This document shows positions 13,807 through 25,700 of a stretch of DNA of 64,000 nucleotides, piece after piece. Within the stretch, counting starts at the first letter, position 1. Each line of letters starts with the position of its first letter. A model generated the notes under the pieces. The model searched no databases. It was not told the DNA's origin and saw nothing but the letters and a program-made list of their open reading frames with translations. Position numbers and translations under genes: made by a program. Origin of the DNA: Ficedula albicollis (Eukaryota > Chordata > Aves > Passeriformes > Muscicapidae); assembly GCF_000247815.1 (NCBI RefSeq), contig NC_021681.1, forward strand, positions 21,331,495-21,395,494. The letters are read 5' to 3'.

Positions 13807-14816
13807 ACAGCTATTTGTTTGAAGGATTTTACATTGCCTAAAATCTGATATACCACAAAAACTGAAGGCTTTGGACAGGTTATCAGAAATCTAGCCAGCT
13901 AAATGACCTTGCTCTCTCTTTCCTGGTACTCATACCCAAACACATACAACTGGGTTTGTGAACTCTTCAGTTCTGCACATGCAACAAGTGCTAGAGTTTC
14001 AATACAGAGGAGCAGGTTCACAAAAATGCAGGACATCTGATCCTGCTCCTCCACTGGGAAAGGCAGGGTCTCAGCAGACAGGGCTTCTATCAACCCAGCA
14101 GACATCCCAGCAGTATTGAGTGTCTAGTGATCATAAAAATTTAAATTTTCCCTGTCTCTCTGTGCCTCTCGGAAGCAGTAAAAGTCTAATTACTGCCTGC
14201 ACTCTTCTATTGGCACGGAAAGGAGAACAAAACTGTCACTTGTACGCCAGAGAAAATTAATCCCAGTCCTATAAATTACAGAGATTTATTAGTGTTGTAA
14301 ATGTGCTTCTTCCCCTCTAGTTTGACTGCTGTGTTCTCACAGCTCTTCTTCTCTCTCCTGCAATTGTCAGAGAGGGAGACAGGTTTTCCCTGACATGGAC
14401 ACTTGTCCTCAGCAGACTGAGATCCCTCCTCTCATCTGAGCCTATCTACTAAAGCACTTTCTGACAGCAACCACTCTCTGCTGAATTTCAGTAAACTGAG
14501 GAGTTTCTTTTAAATCTGTCTAAGCAGAGAAGGACTCAACAAACCTGATGTTATTAGCATCTCTCTTGGCAATTACACAACAATTTAAGAGAGCTATTAA
14601 GGCCTGCTGGGTGAATAGCCCAAATTTCAAATGGTTTCTTAAAACATATTGTTAAAACAAGACAGGGTAGTTTCTGAAATGGCTAATTCACTATCACAGA
14701 TCTTTGAGATTTCATAAGAATGTTACTTGCAATATTCTGTCATGGACCCATGCAAAAATGTCCTGACTTCATAAAGCTAGGAGGATCTGAATTGTCATAA
14801 TTAGCTCTGAATAATG

Positions 14817-15340
14817 TGTGGCCAGATTTCAGCTAGGATAGAGTTAATTTGTGCACTTAGGGTGAGAATAATGTTGATAACACGGACTTTTTTAGTTGCT
14901 GCTGAGCAGTGCTCACATTAAAGCAAGGACTTATTCAGCTCCTCAACCCCCCAGCAAGTTCTGGAGAGTCATGAGAGGTTAGGAGAGGACAGAGCCAGGA
15001 CAGCTGAGCCCCACAGGCCAAAAGGATATTCCAGATTTTCCATATCCTGTGGCATCAAGCTCAGCTTGTAACCTGGGGGGAAGCTGGCTGGGGGTCACCG
15101 CTCAGGAGCTGCTGAGCATCAGCCAGGGCCACGAGCAATTGCTCTGTGCACATGTTTTCCATATCCTCATTTTTTCATCATGATTGTTGCTACTATTTGA
15201 TTTCATTTCTGTCATATTAAACTGTCTTTATCTCAATTAATAATTTTACTTTTATATGTTCTTCCCCAGTTCTCTCCCCCAGGGAGGAGTAAGTGACTGG
15301 CTCTGTGCTGTTGAGCTGCCTGCTGGCTTAAACCACCACA
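14817..15340 (+). mobile_element. Solo LTR of an avian ERVL-type endogenous retrovirus
   Basis: About 524 bp, starting TGTGGCCAGATTTCAG and ending GGCTTAAACCACCACA. Internal landmarks match the avian ERVL LTR family: GCTAGGATAGAGTTAATTT, TGTTGATAACACGGA, GCTGAGCAGTGCTCAC, AGCCAGGACAGCTGA, CAAAAGGATATTCCA, and ATTAAACTGTCTTTATCTCA near 15217, which carries an ATTAAA polyadenylation signal. The expected TATA stretch is decayed (CAGCTTGTAACC). No internal retroviral genes or partner LTR are nearby, so it is a recombined solo LTR. I saw no clear target-site duplication. It lies antisense to NLGN1, about 1.3 kb downstream of the cassette exon in gene order. Confidence 0.85.
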
Positions 15341-16288
15341 GGAGTGCTTTCAAAGGAGATTTTCTATTTATCAAAATCATCAAATCTTGCAAATTTTGGC
15401 CCAGCTGGTGAGCTTTCATTCGTATGCTTAACATACAGAACCAGTAGAGGATCATAAATCAGACACAAAATTGTGACAAAATCGGTGTTCAGTTATTGGA
15501 TAAGAAACCAAACACTCAAATTTGCCTTCCTTAATCTTTTCAAAAAGACTGCACGCTTCTGCTTAAGTAGTTGATGTTCTGTGTGATGAAAAACTTCACA
15601 AAGAGCCTTTCAGTCTACAATTTAAATTTCATCTGGCCAACTTCTCTCTGCCACCCCAAATATTAAGAGAGAAGCAAGCAGCAACTCTACCAGTCCTGCA
15701 TGGTAATTTGTTTTACTCATTGACCATAAACCATACAAAGTGTGTGTTTAAGATTCAGAACTTTGAAACACATCTACTTGAAGGGATGAGACTGTTCAGA
15801 AAAAGAGCCCCTTGTTACCATTTTCATAGCCCTGAAAAAATATCAAATCTGCATAGCTTCATGATCAACAGACATAATTTATGAACAGAATAATACGCTT
15901 GACATTTCAAACTTTTGATTTTACTTGGTAATAGGGTTTTCTAAGGGTCAGCTCAAGCAGATCAGCATCTTTGTATGCTTGCAGAAAACAGAAGAGGTCG
16001 GGGTTTTTTAGGTATAGTTTAGCTCCACAGAGCTTCACCAACAATACTGCCTCCCTTCTGGAAGGAGCTGGGGTAGCCTTAAATTTATCTGTATTTTTTC
16101 ATGGCAGCATAAATGCAGATGAGTTGGCATTTAGGGAAATTCAGTTGCTTAAGAAACACTTTTAAAGAATTTTCTGAATTTTTCCTGTTGTAAACACAAC
16201 ATTTTCTATGTTTATCAAACTGAGATCAGTCAGTGGAAAAAAAAAAAGAAACATCTTTGTACTTGGTGAAATACATAGGGTTAGAAAA

Positions 16289-16294
16289 CATGCA
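16289..16294 (-). promoter_or_regulatory. Second UGCAUG motif in the same downstream intron
   Basis: The minus strand reads TTTTTTGCATGTTTTC about 356 nt downstream of the cassette donor. A second distal copy is common around RBFOX-regulated exons, but a 6-mer also occurs by chance, so this is weaker than the proximal site. Confidence 0.35.
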
Positions 16295-16369
16295 AAAAAG
16301 GTGTACAGAGAAACTTTAAAAGAGTGTTAGTTTAAATAGTATGGACAAAATTCAGTCAAAAGGTGGGAT

Positions 16370-16612
16370 GCAACATATCAAAAGTCCATTTCAAGAAAAC
16401 AAAAAAACCCTCCTTTTTAAATATTGTTACTGTTTTGTATCAAAATGTAGAACTTAACAACATTCTTTCTTTTAAAAAATTAAAAATATATATGTATAAC
16501 AACAAGCAAGAAGACAAAACACATCAAAAAATGGGAATTAAAAAAAACAAAAAAACTCTTCAAAAGAAGACAAGAAGTCAAAAAAAGAGGGGAGAAAAAA
16601 GATTTTCAGGGG
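16370..16612 (-). promoter_or_regulatory. U-rich / UCUU-rich intronic tract behind the cassette exon
   Basis: On the transcribed strand this stretch is dominated by T runs and pyrimidine patches, including CTCCCCTCTTTTTTTGACTT, TTGTCTTCTTTTG and TTTTGTCTTCTTGCTTG. U-rich sequence downstream of a weak donor is the usual setting for TIA1-type activation, and UCUU/CUUCU repeats are PTBP-type sites. The tract starts about 40 nt after the donor. The composition is direct observation; regulatory use is inference. Confidence 0.45.
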
Positions 16613-16619
16613 TCCTTGT

Positions 16620-16625
16620 CATGCA
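16620..16625 (-). promoter_or_regulatory. UGCAUG (RBFOX-type) splicing enhancer candidate downstream of cassette exon
   Basis: The minus strand reads TTTGCATGACAAGG at intron positions about +25 to +30 after the cassette donor. UGCAUG is the established RBFOX binding motif, and close downstream placement normally promotes inclusion of neuronal cassette exons. Motif and position are seen; function is inferred. Confidence 0.6.
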
Positions 16626-16649
16626 AATCAGTTTGGCGGCAAAAAATAC

Positions 16650-16709
16650 CTTCATCTTCAGCACCGTCATTATCACCTAAATCATCTGTCTGTTTCTTTG
16701 TAAGGGGAC
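16650..16709 (-). CDS. NLGN1: NLGN1 splice-site-A cassette exon (acidic A2-type insert)
   Basis: This 60-bp microexon-sized cassette is phase 1 at both ends, so inclusion adds 20 residues and skipping leaves the frame intact. With the carried-over G it encodes GPLTKK, then QTDDLGDNDGAEDE, a short basic start followed by a strongly acidic tail with nine D/E residues. This is the insert I know from mammalian NLGN1 at alternative splice site A. The acceptor reads ...CGTTCTTAATCCTAG before GTCCCC (AG at 16711-16710). The donor is GAAG followed by GTATTTTTT (GT at 16649-16648), which is weak because +4 to +6 are all T. The last G joins AC of the exon at 6355 to make the Asp codon. Site-A inserts lie on the surface of the cholinesterase-like domain and are reported to tune partner binding. 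The other insert (A1) was not found in the window. A1/A2 naming differs between papers. Confidence 0.95.
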
Positions 16710-16746
16710 CTAGGATTAAGAACGGAGAAAATGGAGGAAAAAAGAC
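16710..16746 (-). promoter_or_regulatory. Polypyrimidine tract and acceptor of the cassette exon
   Basis: The minus strand upstream of the exon reads TTGTCTTTTTTCCTCC, ATTTTCTCCG, TTCTTAATCCTAG. It is a good pyrimidine tract broken by a few purines. CTTAAT lies very close to the AG, so the branch point is more likely further upstream. Confidence 0.6.
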
Positions 16747-17203
16747 AATTCAAGAATATGCAAGACTGAGGAAAAAAACAGTGAATATTAAATTCCCACG
16801 GACGTTTCAAGAAAAACATTTTCAGGGAGGGAAATCTTAGTTTCTAACAACCCATTTTTCATTAAGTTTTTCAAACATTACAGCAAAACCTTCCCTGGGG
16901 GGTATGGCTATTAGAAACATCTAGCACAAGAATCAGAGAGTGCTTTATTGTTTTTAAATGAAGAATCAAAGCTTGTTTACTAAAAGCATACCCCGCCATA
17001 GACTGCATTTATCCACTTCATTTAATTGTTTTTTCCTGTTGCTGTTATTAGGAATAGTGGAGACAAGAACTGCCAAATTACCTCTTGCATTTGATGCAAT
17101 AAGGTGGTTAATAAAAGCCTTGACAGTTGGTTAAAACAATATTTTCTGTCAAATGCTAATTCACATTTCTAAATTCAACCATTTCAGCTCTCGCTTTATT
17201 TAA

Positions 17204-17352
17204 CGGTAAGCACAGGTTTAATTTTGGGAGTTTTTTGACACATTCATCACAATCTCTTTTCAATAGAACTGTAGATATCGGTAAGCACAGGTTTAATTTT
17301 AGGAGTTTTTTACACATTTATCACAATCTCTTTTCAATAGAACTGTAGATAC
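17204..17352. repeat. Two-copy tandem duplication, about 75-bp unit
   Basis: Both copies start CGGTAAGCACAGGTTTAATT and end AATAGAACTGTAGATA. They differ by a few substitutions and a short indel (TTTTTTGACACATTC versus TTTTTTACACATTT). It lies about 495 bp upstream of the cassette exon in gene direction. Confidence 0.95.
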
Positions 17353-19158
17353 CCTTGAAACCTTTGACTACCTGCTGAGATATTTGTAAAGAAATGTGAA
17401 AATCCATATGTAAACCAGAAACAAGAGTGAAATCCCAGACCAAGTGAAGGCAATGACTTTCGCCATTGATTTCAATGGGGCCAGAGTTTCATGCAAAAAG
17501 TTGTATTGAATTGAAATTTTAGCTTGGGCAAGGCATCCAGGTTCAGAATTCCCTATCTCCATAAAAGGATGGGACAAAATTCCTTTATGCCCAACACCGG
17601 TATTATTAACAAGTATTTATAAATTTATTATATTTACCAATGAGAAAGTGTCCACTCCTTTACTGAGTAATAAAAATATACATCAGAAGGAAAGTCAAAG
17701 GCCATTCTGAAAATATTTCCATGTCATATATTTTACACACTTACGCACAAACAAAAGACAGTTGGAACTCAGCATTATCTTTCCTTTTTTTTTCAGAGCT
17801 CTCTCATTTCCATGACATTCTGTAATTTGCATGCGAAAAAGCAATCAGTACGAACACAGGGCTAAGTAACAAAAAAAGAAAAAGCCAGCCAAGCACAGAG
17901 TAGAAAACAAGAACTTCCTCATGCATAAAATAGCAATAGACAAAACCAACAACAAAAAAGGAGATGAACTGTATGTGTTGATACTCGCAATAGATGTAGG
18001 CAAGAGACATGCATTAAATCTAAGCACTGTGGAGTATTAAAACATTTGTATTTAAAAAGCTCTCTGTTATTTTATAGGATATTAGTCATTCAGCATTAAA
18101 CTTGTCATTTATAGGCAAAATACCATGTATTTGAGTGATGCATTTAAAAGAAAATCATAAAACGTTTTTACCAGGTGCATGGATTTAAGAAACAGAAAAA
18201 AAAAACCATGAAGTACCATGGGACTTTAATTGTGAATGTAGGAACTGGACTGTATTATTGAAAACCAAAGCTCAATACCTTAATTCCTGCATCAGTCAGG
18301 AGTATAGTTTTTAACTCACTCTAAATACAGAACACTAGAATTATACATCATAAATAAAACACAAGCATTTTTATAATCCCACCTGTAACAACCACTCTGT
18401 TCAGGTGAAAGCCTTGGTGATGTGAGTTTTTCCTACTACAAGCCCTAGATATAATATTTGCAATATTTTGTATCTGGATAATGTGTCCTGATCCAAACAC
18501 ACAAATTCAAATATCTCCCTGCCCAGCATTTTCTTACCATAACAACTTTACTTCTAAAAGAATAAAATCAGAAAAATAAAAACTCTATGTGAAGAATGAC
18601 AATGGGTTTGCAAAGAATGCAAAGAATGACAATTTCATGATGGGTTTTCAGCATAGAGAGCAGGAAGAGTAAATTTAGGAATGGTAAGAGCCGTGTACTT
18701 AGGCATGGAGATCCAGACATAGGCAAGGATATGTATTTATACACACACATAGACACATGTTCTTAATAGCTTCTTGCATTTTAAATTTTAAGTCACCAGA
18801 AAGGGACAAAGTGGCAGCTGGAAAGGCAAACAACCCACATTTCTCCAAATAACTTCCATAGAAACAGGCAATTTATTTTCTAGATGAAACCAAGACAAGG
18901 TATGTTACTTTTTTTTTATATATATCTGGCCTTTGGCAGGTATTTTCTGTAGATCATGGTTCCAGATCTCAACTTTAATTACAAAGTGCATCAACCATCT
19001 CAATGCAAACGTCTGGTCTCGTACCATTTCTGATTTTACAATATGGTAGAGCACGACTGGGGCTAGCTTTAAAGATAACCTGGATAATTTTCATGTTTAT
19101 ACAGTCCTGAGGTTCTCTGAAAAACATTTTAAAAAAAATTAGACCATCTTTCTTAAAT

Positions 19159-19345
19159 TCATAGAATTGTTTAGGTTGGAAAGACCCTTAAGATCCAGCC
19201 CAGGCATTAACCCAGCAATGCCAAGGCAATCACTGAGCCGTGTCCCCAGCAGCCACACTCACACATCTTCTAAATACCTCCAGGGATGGTGACTCAACCA
19301 CTTCCCTGGGCAGCCTGTTCCAGTGCTTGACAATTACTTTTTGCA
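19159..19345 (-). mobile_element. CR1 LINE 3'-end fragment
   Basis: The plus strand starts TCATAGAATTGTTTAGGTTGG and contains AAGACCCTTAAGAT, then CTCCAGGGATGGTGACTCAA, CCACTTCCCTGGGCAGCCTG and TTCCAGTGCTTGAC. This is the reverse complement of the CR1 3' end, so the element lies on the minus strand. It is strongly 5'-truncated, as most CR1 copies are, and diverged. No intact reading frame remains. Confidence 0.85.
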
Positions 19346-21299
19346 AAGGGGCTGACCTATTTTTAAGTTGTCATAAATTAAACATGTTTTTAATACAGCC
19401 ATAGATCTGTTTCCCAGCACAAGGGCTCTCTGCTCGCCACATCCCCGAGCAGGAGGACTCATCCCCGTGGAGACACGTGGCAGAGCCACCAGGCACCACT
19501 CACACTGCCTGAGAAACAGAGAGATTATTTCTCCCACAAGTTCACTCCAGTCTGCAAATACAATGGACAACATTCATTACACCTTCAGAGAGATTTTCTG
19601 CTTCCTGGAACTGTGATGCTCTGAGTCCAAGAAACCAAAGCAGAGTTTGGCCCTCACGTAGCAGGCATGAACCTCCTTATATTTTATCTAAACACACAGG
19701 GGTGCTGTGAAGCTCAATTTATATTTTTTTAATTGCTTGGCAACCCCCTAAAAGAAGCATCAGCTCAAGACCCACTGTGCACAGGATTGTCTAAAAGGGC
19801 AACATCAAGGGGCTCAGCCTGGGGAGGAGGCAGAGCTCTGCTATGATCTGTGCTGCCTCTCTCACCTTCTGATGCTGGAGACTCTGAAGTCATGAAAACA
19901 GCATTAAGAGAAGCTCTGGATTAGAATTCCACCCCTTTCAGCAATAACTTTCATTCTAAAATCACTAAAAAATGGCTTTTGCTTCTCCAGATTTGATTCT
20001 CCAGATAACTGATTACTCTGACTAACAGCCTCGCTGTGTCTGGATGATCATAAAGAAAGATTGATGTTTTGAGTCCTCACACAGGAAAACATACTGAAAC
20101 CACAAGCAGATAAACAGAATAAAATCTTATGGCAAGAACCTACAAAATGTAGCAGCAATAGCCTTTTTAAGTAAAAATAAATCAGAACTAAAGTTACTTA
20201 GTATGTGTATAATTTTTAGATATTTTCTGCAGCTTTCAATTAATATTCTACAGATAGTTTATGATTTTGTAAATTAAATGTATCTCTCAACTAGGTTTAT
20301 TTCTCTAGCACTGACTGTTCATTCAATATATGGGTTTTTAGGGTTCTTCCATCATTTTAATATTCTTTTCAGGTAACAGAAAATAATTTTAAGAATATTA
20401 ATACTAAGACATAATGGACCATGAGCCAATGGAACAAAAAGGAATATTTTACAAAACTGTGATTGCCAGAAGTCTTTTGTCCCCAATTACTCCTCACTGT
20501 TCTGATGTAGCCTTCTCTTCACCTTTTGTGAAGGCCCAATTAATCTTACTTTTTGAGCATTTCACTTTCAAAAATGGGCATCCATTACAAAAGAAAGGAT
20601 TTTACTATACTTAACTCACAAGCCTTCAAACAGGTAATGCTGCCTTACTGTGTCAGCCTAAATTTTAGCTAAAGTTTATGTAATAAATATTAGATATCAA
20701 CAAAGCAATCGGGTACCATAACTAATGGGGGAAAAAGAGGATACTAAAGCCTCTAAAATGCTGATGCAAAGATGATTTACTTATCAAAAGGCTCTCTAAG
20801 GTTTAGTCTCATTTAGTCTCATGTTGGTGCATACCCATAACTCTCATTAATGCTAATGGGAAATTAGACCCCTAAGTCACTTTAAAAAAGTGATTTTTGC
20901 ATTTTATGTTTCCTAAAGGCAAGGAACAGCCTCACTACAAAAACTAAAGAAACTCTGTGTGCAGGAGGAGCTCCCAACGAAGCCTATACTAATTTAAATT
21001 AAAAATAGTTCTTGCATTATTTAAATTATTATTCAAATATTTATTCTGTTTGTATTGCAATCAATGCTAAGGCACTAACATGATGCATTTTTAGATCTTG
21101 ATAGTGACTACTGTGTGCTTGCAGATGCTTTTTCTCTGCTCAAAATAAGAGAAATAACACACCTCCTGTCCGGTTAGCTAAAGAGTAATTATGCACTCAG
21201 AAATAATTAAATCCAGCCATATTAATTCTGGTTTTTATCATTCCCTTTGATGAAGGACTAAGGTACTTTAGCTCCCAAATACATTAAAGCTGATTATGA

Positions 21300-21600
21300 A
21301 TTCTCTCTTTATGGGCTTGATTCGGCAGAAATTATCCGTGGCCTTTCGGACCGCAGGAGTGTGGGAGGCACGGAAGCTCTGGGTGTCATTAACTCTTTGG
21401 CCTGGGAAAGCCATTCATCATCAAATGGAGTCATGCTAAAAGTTGACACCATTTTGTAAAACAACAGTGCAAATCCTCTAAACCTAATAAATCAGTGCTG
21501 ATGTATACAGCCATTGTTCGGGCCAAAATGTTCTTCGGTAATGAGGAAAGTGGGGAAGAAAAAAGGACCTTTTACATTAGGTTAAGTAGGCTCCATGGAT
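21300..21600. promoter_or_regulatory. Candidate conserved non-coding element with retained CpGs
   Basis: In an otherwise CpG-poor, A+T-rich intron, 21320-21385 holds five CpGs (GATTCGGCAG, TTATCCGTGG, CTTTCGGACCGCAGG, GGCACGGAAG), with two more at 21518 and 21536. The stretch is non-repetitive and has no open frame of note. Retained CpGs in introns of neural genes often mark conserved enhancers. No alignment was possible, so this is inference. Confidence 0.35.
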
Positions 21601-22529
21601 CCAGTCATTTAGAAATCTCCATAGCAATAATTATTCTTTGACTTAAGGTGTCTGCTTGATGGAAAGGGGAAGAGACAAGGCTGAGGCTGACTGAAATTAT
21701 ACTTGTAGAAAAATTCACCAAGTGGGTTGCAACACTGTGAAATGCTATATTAGATATTTATCTTCAAATTTATCTAAGTGCCCCCAACCAGCTACTGCTA
21801 TTTCTTCTTCATTAGCCCATTTCTTAATTAAGCATTGAAAATCTGTGAAGTGAAATTACCTCATCTTTTTTGGTTCCAAATATAAAATAATCAATTCTTT
21901 GTTATTTCTACCATCAATTTTGTGCAACAGATTCTCCAACTAAAAAACAAAACAAAACAAAAAACCTGTGTTGAATTATCACTATCTAGCAGATGTTAGC
22001 GGAGGCACAATAACATGTTGTACCTATCTCCAGTTTTTAATTTAAAATAAATTAATGAACGTTTTTAATTAATAATCTTCACACCTCAACCTTTTCTGTG
22101 AAGAAAAATAAAATTCTTATATGTTGAGATTGAAATATAACTCTATATATGCATATTTATAAAGTAATGACAAGAGACAGTTACAGCACAATGGTTAACT
22201 GGTGAATAATTTTATAAAGTCATCTCCTTTCAATTGAAAATGAGAAAGTTCTCAGCAAAATTAAAAGAACTAAGATTCATTAGAGTAGTTAAATTTGGAA
22301 GGTACAAAAGGCAGTTTGGTCTAAGAAGCACTTAAATTAAAAAATGTCTCCTTCTTTTGTCATACTTTGCTGCAACAGACAAAACAATCTTTTTATTTCT
22401 TTCTTATTTCCCTTTTCACTGTCTTGGTTTCACCACACACTCACTCCTTTCCTACTTATTCACACACGCCCCCACTCATTAAATTCCTTTTATATTGCAC
22501 TTATTTGTAATATTCATACTTATCAGCAG

Positions 22530-22770
22530 GGCAAAGCCCTGGCCGACTTCGCTTTTTGATGGCAACATTTGCATTCATGTTTTAACAACAAATGATGGCA
22601 CAAACCTCAGTAGTTTCACATCTCACTACCTGATTTGTGATGACAATCAAGCTCTGTAATTAGAGCTGCAAGTAACTCCAATTTGCATCTGCAAGTGAGT
22701 GACAGGTACAAATTGAACCCACAAAAGGGTTGCCAACTTTCTTTGAAAATTTACATGTATAAATGCTTTG
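22530..22770. promoter_or_regulatory. Candidate conserved non-coding element with homeodomain/POU-like motifs
   Basis: Unique sequence with closely spaced recognisable motifs: CATTTGCATTC and AATTTGCATCT (POU octamer-like), GTAATTAGAGC (homeodomain core), GTGACAGGTA (TALE-type) and TGATGACAATC. It contains no repeat. Enhancer function is inferred from motif density only. Confidence 0.3.
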
Positions 22771-25700
22771 TCACTAAAGAAGCCATTCTGACACTTCAAG
22801 ACTAACTCCTGCTGTGCCTTTTATAACAGCATATTGCTGAAGTGTCACACAGAAAGAATATCTAATCCCAAACCCTTTTATTCACAAGATTAATCACACT
22901 GGCTGGATCTTGATTTCCCTTAAATCTGAAGGAGTTTCATTACTGCATGCTAGATATGTGTGAATTTAAATAAGATTAGAATCTGGGAATGTAGGGAGAG
23001 TTTCACTCTCCTGCTTCCCGTTTTAGATGCAGCCTGAAATTCTCTGTATTCTCAGAGGCGCAGGCACTTTGTGTTCACATGTCCTGAGAACAGGCCCTTG
23101 GTAAATCCCATTCCCTTCAAAACAGGTCAGTTTATAAATCCAGTTCCATTTCGGGGGGCTTTTGGCTCCATGGAGCCACTCAACATTCAATGCATGAACA
23201 CACAGTTTGTGTATAGGGGGGATCTGGAACAGGGGAGAGCCAAAAACCTGAGAATTATTCTACACTTCCTAATTTCTGAGACACTCCAATTTTGGTTCTA
23301 GCTAGTGGAAAAAAAAATATGCTAGACAGGGGAAAGAGGAGTGACATTTATTCACTTTTTCTTCCCCCAGTGGAAGTAAGGAATGGAACAGACAGGGTAA
23401 AGGAGTGGGTGTCCCACCCATCAGAACTAGACATGAGATAAAGACTGTTTCAAAGGGACCAAGACTCTGCAGGCCAAGGTTGGCACAGAGAAACAAAGCC
23501 CATGCCTTTATCCAGGAACACTGCAGCTGGAGTGCTCCAGAGGTGAGGGATGGGTGGGTAAGAGATGTGAGAAATGGAAGTTGTAAGTTGTTATATTGGC
23601 ATTAACATCAGCATTTATGACTCCAGTGCCACCTCACGTGCTCTTGTCACAAGCTCACACAGCTTTTACCGTTCTATTTGCATTAATAATTCACGTTGTT
23701 TTGCAGACACTCCTACTCCAGGGTGACACAGTGCTGTAAGGAACTGAGTGCAGCGTTGCAAGGCTGTGCCACCACCTGGGCTTTGAGATCATGAATCAGT
23801 TCTCTCTCTCTCCAGGTAATGACTACAATCCCGACCCTAATGAAGACTTATAGACATGCTTAACTTTAAGCTTCTGAGTAAGTTCTCTGAAGTCAACAGG
23901 CTAAATCCAATAATGTTAAGATAGATTCACTACCATTAACAGAACTGCTCTATTTGCATCTGGGCCAGGAGGTCAGCTCAGGAGTAAAAGATAAACAGAC
24001 AGGAGCATCCCAAATTTCTAACTTCCCTCCGTTATTCTGTGGATAAATCTAATCAACAAATACAATTTCAATCTCTTGAACATACTACCAAAGCTCTGCA
24101 ATGAAATTAAATTCTCCTTTTATAAATGCATTGCTTTTTAGTCTGTGTACATAAAAATAAAATTCTACATTCATTTTCCCCAGCTCTCATAATCAAATTG
24201 CTTCCTAATTTTAAAGAAGATATGAACTTGTTTTAGACTACAAGCTTATAAAAATTGATCATATTTAGCTCATGCAATAGAACTAAAGATCTATAATTTT
24301 AAGACCCAAATTTTCGGTTCCCAAAGGAAGATTTACAGCTGCCATGAACATATCAACATTAATCTTCACTTTCCCTTTAGGATGTCTCTAGTATTGTTGT
24401 AAGTCAAGTCAGGATGCAATGAGTGCATCCTTTATATAAGGACATACAAAGACACAACTGTAAAAAGTACCATCAATTTAGAACCGGTAAGGTTTGTTCT
24501 ATATTTTTTTCTGCATTTTGAGGAAATTTGTGTTATCTTGATTCAGACATGTAGAGTGGGTCATCTACAGCAATTAGCTACACTATAAAAAAACATTCTC
24601 TTCTATATCTTGACTTATATACAAAAATAAAATTAAAAAAATAAATATTATTTCACTTCCATTTCATTGTTGCCTTCTGTTCTCAGCCCAAAAACAACGA
24701 GATAAATAAATTTTCTAATCTTGTCCCGAATCTCTCTCTGTGCAAAGAAAAGATCCCACAACAGCAGTCTCGACAGGTGAGATCACTTTGAGATTACTGC
24801 ACAAGTAATTTCCTCTGCTAGGGACAGCCCTGGCTGCTGGAAAAACCTTCCTGACTAATTCTGCTAACTGCAGGGGCTGGTGTTACAGCAGCTATATGGG
24901 TTTGTTTATGGCACAGCTGAGCCTACAGTCCAGCTCTCTCAAGGCCCAGTTTCACAGCCCAAATAGCAGAGCAAAATTGCTCTTCATGTAACCATGTAAT
25001 TGAACATTGCAGAGAAAATGAAGTTAATTGTGCATAATATTTTCATATAGAGTTTGGAATGAAATAAGTTCTCCCACCCCTCTTCCCAATGCACTTCATG
25101 TCATCTGGTTTCAAGGCACATGCTTGGAGCTCTAACTCAGTGCAACCTGGGCAGTGTTTTACAGCTTAGAAACTCACGCTCCTGCAACCACAGACATCAG
25201 AAATGATATGCAAGTCTCATTTTCTCCATTTTCTGATTGAGCCACTATCAGTAAAATGACTCCAGCTACCTCACAGAGCTGAATTTTTTCATAAAGGTGG
25301 CAAAGGGGAGAAGAAACTTATTTTGTATGGCTGAGTGTAATCTAACCCTGTCCTCACAAACACTCAGTAGAGGGGCAGGGAGTTTAGAGGTAAAGCTCAT
25401 TGATCACCATGCCAATGCCCTTGTGCTAACTCTGAACCTGCATTTCTTGCCACATTTTGAGTAGCATAAAGAAAATCTGATTCTATGGCGAGAAACCAAG
25501 GTGGAAGTCGTGTATTCTGAGTCACTCCCAGCAGGTTAAAGCAGGCAGAACTGCACCCTCCTGTTATTAAATGTCAAGGTTTGTCCCCAGCATGGGCCAG
25601 AACTCCCCAGCCCAATGCTGATGCTGTGTGCTGGTACACACAGGACTGTTCCTGTGATCTCAAGGGCAGAAATAGCACTTCTGATATATTTCCTATATTT

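Noticed and set aside
13783..13810. T24 followed by ACAG, like a splice acceptor on the plus strand
   Set aside because: The gene is transcribed from the other strand, and no plausible exon follows.
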